This document shows, piece after piece, positions 56,473 through 64,000 of a stretch of DNA of 64,000 nucleotides. The translations under genes were made by a program, and so were the position numbers. Origin of the DNA: Pseudomonas cannabina (GTDB lineage: Bacteria; Pseudomonadota; Gammaproteobacteria; Pseudomonadales; Pseudomonadaceae); contig NZ_FNKU01000001.1 in NCBI RefSeq assembly GCF_900100365.1, positions 1,984,001 through 2,048,000 of the forward strand, in the 5' to 3' direction. The notes beneath the pieces are model-generated. The model had not been told where the DNA came from, searched no databases, and worked only from the letters and a program-made list of their open reading frames with translations. How positions within the stretch are numbered: position 1 is the stretch's first letter; every line of letters starts with the position of its first letter.

Positions 56473-56988
56473 ATGTCAATACTTGCTTACCTGACAGTCA
56501 AAGGAAAAATTCAAGGCCTTATAACCAAGGATGCCTCTGCCAAAGAATCTGTGGGGGGTGATTATCAGGAAGATCATCGAGACGAATCGACCCTTCATGA
56601 TTACCATCACGAAATGACGGTTCCTCACGATCCTCATTCAGGCAACAGCACAGGTCTACGCGTGCACAACCCCGTGCGCATCACAAAATCTTTTGACAAG
56701 GCATCACCATTGTTATTACAGGCTTTCGTCCAGGAAGAAGAGTTAGAAGAAGTGAAAATAGCCTTTTATCGCATGGCTAACGGTATCAAACAACATTATT
56801 ATACGACCACCCTGAAAGACGCTAGGATTGTTGCCATTAATAAGCACACCCCTACTCGCCAAGCCGCTGAAAGATTACACCTTGAACATTTGCAAGATGT
56901 ACATTTCAGTTATCGTGACATCGTAGAAACTCATGTAACTTCTAACACAGAAGGTTCCGACAAGTGGGGCAAATCAGCCCGCGGTTGA
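56473..56988 (+). CDS. hcp: T6SS tube protein Hcp/TssD
   Basis: A 171-residue Hcp-family protein with the beginning MSILAYLTVKGKIQGLIT, the RVHNPVRITKSFDKASPLLLQAF block and the HLEHLQDVHFSYRDI end. The ATG at 56473 has AGGAGA seven bases upstream; the ATG at 56467 is too close to it. Hcp hexamers form the inner tube. Downstream vgrG is co-oriented. Intact. Confidence 0.93.
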   Translation: MSILAYLTVKGKIQGLITKDASAKESVGGDYQEDHRDESTLHDYHHEMTVPHDPHSGNSTGLRVHNPVRITKSFDKASPLLLQAFVQEEELEEVKIAFYRMANGIKQHYYTTTLKDARIVAINKHTPTRQAAERLHLEHLQDVHFSYRDIVETHVTSNTEGSDKWGKSARG

Positions 56989-56998
56989 TCTGTAGCTT

Positions 56999-57028
56999 TA
57001 CCCCATCGATCTGCAGACCGATGGGGTA
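56999..57028. terminator. strong stem-loop between hcp and vgrG
   Basis: TACCCCATCG and CGATGGGGTA form a perfect 10-bp stem with a 10-base loop. No T-run follows. It may attenuate read-through or stabilise hcp mRNA, fitting the need for far more Hcp than VgrG. Confidence 0.6.
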
Positions 57029-57057
57029 CCCTCTTCGCCTGACAGACAGAGAAACTC

Positions 57058-59073
57058 ATGCAGTCCGAAACGAGTCACTCGATTCGCTTTAACTTCAGCC
57101 TCGATGATATAAACCAAGACTTTCAAGTCCTTGCCTTCTCCGGCCATGAAGCCATCAACCAGCCCTTCTGCTTCACGCTGGAACTGGTCAGCGAGCGCCT
57201 GTCACTGGACCTCGAAAGCCTGCTGGGACTACCGGCTTTTTTGCAATTCGGACCCAACGACCGGGGCGTCCACGGGCTGATCGATCGTATCGCCCAAGGC
57301 GATTCCGGCACCCGTCTGATGCATTATTCGGTCACCCTGCGCCCGCGCCTGGCCCGACTTGAGCATCGCACCAACCAGCGTATTTTTCAGCACAAAACAG
57401 TGCCGCAGATCATTGCTCTAGTGCTGAAAGATCACCGATTACTGGCCGACAGTTATCAATTCCATCTCCGCGCAACTTATCCAGAACGCGAATACTGCGT
57501 GCAGTACAACGAGTCGGACCTGCACTTCCTCCAGAGATTGTGTGAAGAAGAAGGCGTGCACTATCACTTTGAACACAGCTCTTCAGCGCATAAATTAATC
57601 TTCGGCGATGACCAAACGGTGTTTCCTGAACTGGCGCCCGTGCGCTATCAGCAAAGCTCGGGGCTGGTGGAAGGTGAGCCCGTGGTCAACCACTTCCTGG
57701 AGAGACTGGAAACCCGGACCAGCCAGACCGTGCGCCGCGACTATCATTTTGAACGTCCGCGCGTGGACATGCAGGGCGCAACTTACAATGACGAAAACAA
57801 CCCGCTCGAAGACTACGCTTATCCCGGCGGCTTCACCGATAAAGATCGCGGCATTCACCTGGCTAAACGGGCCCAGGAGCGCCATCGCCACGACTACCGT
57901 CAGGCCGAAGGTCAAAGCAACCAGCACAGGCTGGCCAGCGGTCATATCATGCCGTTCAGCCACCATCCCAACACAGACTGGAACGACCTCTAGCTGCTGA
58001 CCGAAGTACGCCATGAAGGCCGTCAGCCGCAGGTATTGGAGGAATCTCTAGTGCCCGGCCAGCACGAGGGGAACGCTCAACAAGGCTACCGCAACACCTT
58101 TCTGGCCACACCCAAGAAGGCGCCCTACCGCCCGCCTCTGCGCCACCCAAAACCAAAGATCTTCGGCAGTCAGACCGCCGTCGTCACCGGCCTGAAAGGC
58201 CAGGAAATTCACTGCGACAGACATGGCCGAATCAAGGTGCAGTTCCATTGGGATCGCGAAGGCGCGGGCAATGACCGCAGCAGTTGCTGGCTGCGGGTCT
58301 CGTCCAGTTGGGCAGGTAATGGTTACGGCGGCATGGTCGTCCCGCGAGTCGGCATGGAAGTGCTGGTGACCTTTCTGGAAGGCGACCCCGACCGGCCATT
58401 GGTCAGCGGCTGTCTGTACCATGCAGAGCACCTGCAGCCCGGCAAATTGCCTGCGAATCAGACGCAAAGTGTCTTCAAGACCTTGAGCAGTCCGGGCGGT
58501 GGAGGATCGAACGAACTGCGTATCGAAGACCGCGCCGGGCAGGAGCATATCTATCTGCATGCCCAGCGCGACTGGAAACAGATCGTCAAGCACGACCAGA
58601 CAATCAACGTCGGCCATGAGCGCCATGACCGGGTCGAAGCCAACAGCTACAGCGAATTCGGAGCTGAGGAGCACCGGACCGTTAAAGGTGCCCGGCTGAC
58701 TGAAGTGAAAATGAGCGATCACCTGACGGTGGGAGGAACACGGCACATCAAGGCAACTGATGGCCTGCTGGCAGAAGCCGGGCAGGAAGTTCATATAAAA
58801 GCCGGGAACAAACTGGTCATCGAAGCAGGGCTGGAAATCACCATCAAAGTAGGTGGCACTTTTATCAAGCTGGATGCCAGTGGCGTCAAGATGATCGAGC
58901 CACAACCGGCAGGCTGCCCGGGGAACGGTTCCGGCGCCGCCCCACTGCTGCCTGGCGTGGTAACACTTGTGGATGCAGACGAACCCGGGGACCTGCTGAC
59001 TCCTGCACAAACACAGACGATGAAACGCAAACCTTTTTGCGCGCGGTGCGAGCAAGTAGCTGAGGGCGGCTGA
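57058..59073 (+). pseudogene. vgrG: T6SS spike protein VgrG with an in-frame amber codon
   Basis: A 672-codon frame with TAG at codon 312 (57991-57993), inside NDL-stop-LLTEVRHEGRQPQ where VgrGs have Trp. The upstream part holds the gp27-like domain (YPEREYCVQYNESDLHFLQRLCEEEGVHYHFEH). The downstream part holds the gp5 OB-fold (GQEIHCDRHGRIKVQFHWDREG) and the needle repeats ending with FCARCEQVAEGG. Only a 311-residue head fragment would be made. The downstream piece is not an independent gene because it is in the same frame. Full-length VgrG would be 671 residues. Confidence 0.9.
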
Positions 59074-59075
59074 CA

Positions 59076-59951
59076 ATGAATCAGGCCAATTATCTGCTGA
59101 TTGACGGCGTGTTACGACCTGATGCGATCAAACAGTTGTATCACCGCGCCGAGTCTCTCGAGATCATGCCGCTGTACCTGGGAACGCATTGGTCAGCGAT
59201 CATGAATCAGGGTCCGGTGCTGGTGAAAGTCCCGGCAGAATCATCGCTGATTCGCGAATGGCTGGAGTCCGCCGCTTCACGAACTGACACCAGTATATTT
59301 TCCAGCCGTGCCGCCCTGAAAACAGTTGTCGAGCACCTGTGCCGTTTTCTGTGCCCGTTCGACCATCTCGGCAACTCAAGCCTGCTGCGCTTCGCGGATC
59401 CACTGGTGATGCATTACTGGCTATCCAGTTACAGCAATGAGCACTTGAGCCGGATATTGGGTCCCGTCGATCAACTTTGGGTGCAGCCCCCTGCTCATGC
59501 ATGGCAGCACACTTCCTCCTCACTCCCGGTACCTTTTATCAACGCTCACCCGCAAAGCCCCTGGCAGCAGAATTTCGCTTTGCTGGGTGAACCGCAGTTG
59601 CACGCGCTTGACGAGTGCTATTGGTGGCTCCTCGAAGAACGTATTCATGACTGGCTTCAGACGGAGGATGCACACGCGTTCGCAAACCAGACCGAAGCTC
59701 AGATAAGCATGTGGCTCAAGCAAGCTATGAACAGCGGCCGTGATTGGGGGCTGGTCAGCGAGTACGCACTAGCGACGTGGGTAGACATCTGCCACGAATG
59801 GGGCCTGGATTTCGTAAATCTGCCGCAAAACCCTTATCAGTCATGGCAGATCAAGCACCCAGAGCTCCAGCACCTGCCTGCGGAACTGCGCATCAGCGCG
59901 TTAGCTGAATACCGTCAAAAACCCTATAAAAATAAAGGCGCCCCTGTATGA
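59076..59951 (+). CDS. DUF4123 T6SS effector chaperone (Tap/TEC, VasW-like)
   Basis: A 291-residue DUF4123 protein (NYLLIDGVLRPDAIKQLY, LYLGTHWSAIMNQGPVLVKVP, FRFADPLVM-like LLRFADPLVMHYWL). These chaperones load effectors onto a VgrG. It starts three bases after the vgrG stop and overlaps the effector start by 4 bases (ATGA), so the three genes form one delivery unit. Intact. Confidence 0.9.
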   Translation: MNQANYLLIDGVLRPDAIKQLYHRAESLEIMPLYLGTHWSAIMNQGPVLVKVPAESSLIREWLESAASRTDTSIFSSRAALKTVVEHLCRFLCPFDHLGNSSLLRFADPLVMHYWLSSYSNEHLSRILGPVDQLWVQPPAHAWQHTSSSLPVPFINAHPQSPWQQNFALLGEPQLHALDECYWWLLEERIHDWLQTEDAHAFANQTEAQISMWLKQAMNSGRDWGLVSEYALATWVDICHEWGLDFVNLPQNPYQSWQIKHPELQHLPAELRISALAEYRQKPYKNKGAPV

Positions 59952-62900
59952 CCGAAAAACACGGCACCCGCCAACAGCGACTGGCGACCCTTTTCCCCAA
60001 AACACCCGCCACGGCCACCAGCCTGTGCCCCTTCCGAGGACCCAACATCGCCATCGTGCCGGTGCGCTATGCGCTGGATCGTTCGCGTTACGACGTCGCG
60101 CCCGAAAAGCTCAAGCCACTGCCGAAAGACGGCAAGTGGACACGCCTGCCAACCTTGAAAACACGCAGCTACACCCTGCGCCAACTGTACGACGGTTACG
60201 TTTACGTGTTCGACGAAACGGCTGATACGCTGCATGAATACGCGGTCTCAGCCATCGACGGCCATCTGAGCCGCATCGTCTGGACCGACGCGCACATCGG
60301 CAGCGACCAGCGAAACGGTGCCAGCGGTGGTCAGCCCTTTCTGCTTTACCCACGCGATAACCGCCTGCACATCGCTTTTTCGCCCGTGCAGTGGACGTGG
60401 CGTCTTTGCGAGCACATGCGCTCCAACCCGCCAAGCCGCGCGCTGTGGATGAAAGCGCTGGACCTGAAACGCTACTGCATCAGCATGGCCGAGCCCGACA
60501 CCCTGCCGCTGAACCGCATCGCCGAAGCAGTCGCGGATATTGACGAAGGCAAGGTGGCTGACGATGGCCGTTTTGCAGATTCGGCGATTCCGACTGTACA
60601 ACCCTCATCAAGCGATGAGGTCGCGTCAGTGTTCTCACCGCTCGGCGCAGACGTTTTCTGGCGGGGCAGCGTCGACGATCAGGACAGTTCGCTGCTTATC
60701 GCCCTCGACGACCCGCTCGCGGTTTTCAACGACCTGGGCATGCAACTGGCCGCCGATCAGGCGGCTTTTCGGGAATGGCAAAGCGCGCACGAACACAAGA
60801 TCCAGATCGCCCAGACCGTCACCACGCTGTGCGGCGCAGAAGGCGAACCGGAGAAACTGCCCGCCTCGGTGCGTGGCGATGCGCTGCTCACACACCAGTA
60901 TTTGAGCGAGATTGAAGCTTACTTTGAGCAATGCGATTTTGAAGAGGCGCAGATCGGCGGCAACACCGTCCCCGGAGGCCTGCTGTTGCTGCCGGACGTG
61001 TTCAAGAGCCCGGACATGCGCAGGACGATTCAGGCGCGTTACGGCACAGCACGCCGACCGATCAGGGCGCGCAGGCCTGGAAAGATCGCCACAAATGGCG
61101 GCGCGAGGTCGATCTGAGCGGTGCGCGTCAGTACCTTTTGCAGCACCTGCCGACCGGAGACACACTCCTGCAACAGGTGCGCGATACGCAAAGCGATTTC
61201 CAGCACTGGGCGACCCAACTGGGCACCGAACCGCTCAAACTGTTCATCGACACCACAAATCCGAAAAGCCTGCTGTATTTGCAGTTGATCATGCTCAACC
61301 TGCAGATCATCTACGCCCAGGATGACGCGGCCACGGCCTGGCTCGCCGAGCAGGAAACCAACACCAGCAGCATGTTCGGCACCTTGCGCTATGGTTTCTC
61401 GCCCGCGCTGAAACACGCCCTGCATCAAGAAGCCGATGCACTGCTGAACGGCTTGGGCGACGTCACCAATCTGGCCACCCGGATCGGCGAACTCAACGGC
61501 GCGCTGAATCATCAGGGCTTTGCCGACAAGCCGTGGATGAAAGCGCTGAAACAGCCGGTTCAAGACACCTTCAAAGCCCTCGGCGAACTGGCTCGCGGCG
61601 CAGGCAAAGCGACACTCGAAAGCATCCTGCTGGCCTGGGTGCCCATCGACAGCCGCCTCGCGGTGGGCAAACAGCAAAACATCGTCGCACTGATTCGTAC
61701 GCTGCTGATCGGCCAGGTGCTGCTCGACTCGCTGGCGCACATCGCGATCAATCAACACGTCATTACCCAATTGAAACAGTGGCTACGCCAGTGGCGGGTG
61801 CTCGACCAACAGATCCGTGATACGCGCCGCAGCTGGCAGTACCCAACTGCCTACAAATCCCGAAAAAGCATCGCGCGCGACCTGGCGGCCCATCAACAGA
61901 AACTGCGCGCGCACGAACTGAGCCTGCCCGCCCTGCTCGACTTCCAGAACAACGAGTACGCAAAACAGTTGCAGAACGAGATTCGCCAATACACCCAGAC
62001 CGGCAAAGCGATAACCAAAGACTGGCTCGCCCAGGCCAAACGCTGGCTCGACAACCTGGGCGGTATTGCAGGCTCGATCACCTGGGGCGTGATCATGCTC
62101 AACTTCATCAACACTGCCCTGACGTATCGTGATCTGACCACGGATGGCGATTTCAGTGTGAAGGATATCGGCAAGGTTACTTACGGTTTGGGGTACAGCT
62201 TCAACCTGTTGATGGCGGTGTTTGTCGAGGCACCGTGGAACGTGATCAAGGATGCGAAGCCGGTACTGATCGATGGCAAGAATGTCGGGATTCTCGACAA
62301 GTCGGCGGGGTACTGGAAGGCGAAGGGCAATGTTGTATGGGGCGAAGCGATAAGTGGGTTCAGGGTTTCGATGGTGGCGATGGGGGCGTTTGGAGTGGCG
62401 GCGGCTGCGCTGGAGTTAGAAGACATTTCTGGGGACTTTGACGCCGCTAGAACATTAGAAGATAAAACCGCAATTGCTGTAAAGGGCGTCTCTGTGTTTG
62501 CAATGGGGGCAGGTTCAACAATTCAGCTGTTTGCAGGGATATTTCCTGCCAACAAACTTGCAATCACTGCAATGAGCTCATGGTTCAGTGTCGCTTTGCT
62601 GGTGGCCGGTGTTATTTATCTTATTGCTACCATGGCCTTGAATCATTTCAAGCAAGACAGTATCGGCTGGTGGTTACGTAGGTGCTGCTGGTCGAGAACT
62701 TTAGATTATCGCTACCCCGACTCTGCCAAGGGGGAGTATGAAGAAACCCGCGCACTGCTGGAGATTCAACTATCGCCTCAAGTTTATGCAAAAAGCACCG
62801 TACACTATGAAGACCGATATCTTGGTAAAGGCGATTACATGAGCGTGGCTGTGCAAAATGGCGCCGGGATACAAATACGTTTGCCGAATTTTGTACGAGG

Positions 62901-63345
62901 GCATTCCATACATTTCAACGTCATCAGCAGCAAACGACCATGGGGTGTATTGTCTGTAGAAAAGATAGACCGCCCACTACACGAAGACTTTCTGGACCGC
63001 GGACAATTCAAGCAGTTTGAACAGTTCGGGACGCTCACCAACACGCCGGCGGGCCTCGCGAGTGAAGACTTCACATTCCCCCGAATGCCACCTGAAAACG
63101 AAGACCTCATCTGGGAAACCTGGGTGCCGCTCGGCAAGGACGCGACGTATCTGGAGTTGCAAATCTGGTACCCGAACGCGCTGATAAATCCTGGCGAGGA
63201 TGATCGAGGCTATCTGTTTCAGATGGAGCTGAGCCCAAGAGGTGATACTGAAATTGATGGTCTGGCTGCCGTGGAACTTGAAGTTAAAGCGTCCAGCAGG
63301 ATGGGCACTCTGACCCTGGAAGTCGCAGAGAGTACACCGGTATGA
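59948..63345 (+). pseudogene. VasX-like pore-forming T6SS effector, frameshifted
   Basis: The first frame (MTEKHGTRQQRLATLFPKTP to about 61050) carries the VasX-type N-terminal region (CPFRGPNIAIVPVRYALD, GDK-like KTRSYTLRQLYDGYVYVFDE). The second frame, from about 61050 to 63345, continues with TPTDQGAQAWKDRHKWRRE and a central helical part. It ends with four to five hydrophobic segments (for example ITWGVIMLNFINTAL and SWFSVALLVAGVIYLIATMA) typical of colicin-like membrane insertion. Joined by one base change near 61045-61055, the protein is about 1131 residues. The BTH_I2691/VasX group permeabilises target membranes. A distinct second domain lies after the membrane segments. Confidence 0.8.
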
Positions 63346-63427
63346 CTCAGCAAGAAAAAGCTCCGATTCTGCCGAAAGGCAAAGACATTCTGAACTGGAA
63401 AATCAAAACACTCGCAAGGTCGCCTAA
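63342..63427 (+). pseudogene. 5' remnant of the gene after the effector, probably immunity
   Basis: An ATG overlapping the effector stop (ATGA) starts MTQQEKAPILPKGKDILNWK; about 27 native residues remain before a MITE insertion replaces the rest. The position directly after an effector, with coupled start, is where immunity genes lie (inference). The 3' part is not present in this window. Confidence 0.6.
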
Positions 63428-63526
63428 GGAGACGCTGATTTATTCTAAAACCCAGCTGTTGCCCCCAGATAAATCAAGGCCTCCAGAGCGTTGCAGGGAC
63501 GAAAAATCGAATAAATCAGCGCCTCC
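63428..63526. mobile_element. 99-bp MITE, copy D
   Basis: Same element as copies A-C, flanked by CTAA on both sides (63424-63427 and 63527-63530). The right CTAA is shared with the start of an IS element. Confidence 0.92.
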
Positions 63527-63640
63527 CTAAGGAGACGCTGAACAATTAACCCGTTCGCACCGTCCCCATTTCCAAGCCGGTTTTTTTCAACCTGCCGGCC
63601 TTATTTTACGTTTCTCGAGCAGATTTCTGCCCTCATTTTG

Positions 63641-63669
63641 CTGAAAGGCGGGCCAGTCCCGCCTTTCAG
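63641..63669. terminator. stem-loop inside the IS5 element
   Basis: CTGAAAGGCGGG and CCCGCCTTTCAG form a perfect 12-bp stem around CCAGT, seven bases past the transposase stop. Likely the transposase terminator. Confidence 0.7.
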
Positions 63670-63675
63670 ACGGAT

Positions 63676-64000
63676 TTATCCTGCCGTCTGTTGTAAATAC
63701 CGCTTGGCCAGCATCAGATTGGCCAACCCAAACAAACTGAACAACTGCGCTGTATTCTTTTCCAGCCCACGGTAGCGAACCTTGCGATGATTGAAGCGCA
63801 CCTTGATTACCTGGAAGGGGTGCTCGACCTTGGCACGCAGTTGCGCCTTGGCATATTCAATTTTGCGCTTGACCCGATACAGCACGCTGCCTTCGCCGTG
63901 CTGCTTGTAACTGCTTGGCCGTTCTGCAATCGACCAGATAACGTCCCGTTCAGCATGCTCCGGTCGCTTGGCCGCACCGGTGTATCCAGCGTCACCCGAA
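63676..64000 (-). CDS. IS5-family transposase, C-terminal part
   Basis: An open frame that continues past the window edge. It holds a catalytic Asp in GDAGYTGA, then ERPSSYKQHGEGS, and the catalytic Glu in KVEHPFQVIKVRFNHRKVRYRGLEKN. This is the IS5/ISPsy-type arrangement. The visible part is free of stops. It is a candidate source of transposase for the adjacent MITEs. Confidence 0.88.
   Translation of the reverse strand, partial: SGDAGYTGAAKRPEHAERDVIWSIAERPSSYKQHGEGSVLYRVKRKIEYAKAQLRAKVEHPFQVIKVRFNHRKVRYRGLEKNTAQLFSLFGLANLMLAKRYLQQTAG

Larger units (their letters stand above)
63531..64000 (-). mobile_element. IS5-family insertion sequence, partial at the window edge
   Basis: Begins GGAGACGCTGAACAATTAAC immediately after CTAA. 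Its first 11 bases are identical to the MITE terminal repeat. The transposase reads leftward and is cut by the window end, so the other terminus is not visible. Confidence 0.85.

Noticed and set aside
58036..59073. A separate VgrG-like gene after the first 311-residue ORF
   Set aside because: It is in the same frame as the upstream vgrG piece and begins inside a conserved domain; one nonsense codon explains both pieces.
1..64000. CRISPR arrays, rRNA or tRNA genes
   Set aside because: No regularly spaced repeats, no rRNA-like stretches and no tRNA cloverleaf were noticed on either strand; no covariance search was possible.

Overview
The window looks like chromosomal DNA of a plant-associated Pseudomonas, most likely the P. 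syringae complex. The reasons are the GC-rich Pseudomonas-style coding, a secreted GH28 polygalacturonase, an HSI-II-type type VI secretion system (T6SS) locus, and several small IS5-related inverted-repeat elements of the kind known from P. syringae. No species assignment was computed.

Layout. 1-6500: an alpha/beta hydrolase, an FAD monooxygenase, a MipA/OmpV outer-membrane protein, an LpxO-like lipid A hydroxylase and a two-component pair, all on the plus strand. 6.6-12.7 kb: an L-arabinose-type ABC importer (araFGH), an SMP-30 lactonase and a periplasmic aldose 1-epimerase, with four copies of a GntR-like half-palindromic operator. 12.7-15.4 kb: a zinc/manganese ABC importer (ATPase, permease, binding protein) preceded by an overlooked 43-residue membrane ORF and two Zur-like boxes. 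15.5-17.6 kb: a radical-SAM protein and its partner, with a canonical LexA box just before the first gene. 17.7-30.2 kb: PhzF, Sir2, DNA polymerase II, CBS-domain protein, DUF4174 protein, acetylornithine-type aminotransferase with divergent LysR, a chemoreceptor, a GAF protein, a TauD-type dioxygenase and a GNAT acetyltransferase.

30.3-32.7 kb: an IS1182-type insertion sequence has landed in the loop of an intrinsic terminator. That terminator separates a short His/Cys-rich ORF from a frameshifted mini histidyl-tRNA-synthetase-like gene. 32.7-37 kb: a LysR regulator, a medium-chain dehydrogenase, a YfcE-type phosphodiesterase and the polygalacturonase.

37.3-63.5 kb: a complete-order HSI-II-type T6SS (tssM-L-K-J-fha-orfX-sfa-tssH-G-F-E-C-B-A on the minus strand; hcp, vgrG, a DUF4123 chaperone, a VasX-like effector and a remnant of the next gene on the plus strand). 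The locus is heavily decayed. tssA, tssH and vgrG have single nonsense codons. tssK and the effector are frameshifted. tssB carries a precise 99-bp MITE insertion. The sigma-54 activator gene carries a tandem insertion of two different ~100-bp elements, and the tssA leader carries the same pair. fha lacks its FHA domain. The gene after the effector is cut by a MITE plus an IS5-family element whose terminal repeat matches that MITE. Removing the insertions in silico restores uninterrupted tssB and sfa reading frames, so the damage looks recent. Two divergent sigma-54-type promoters between tssA and hcp suggest how the intact locus was once switched on by its own Sfa activator.
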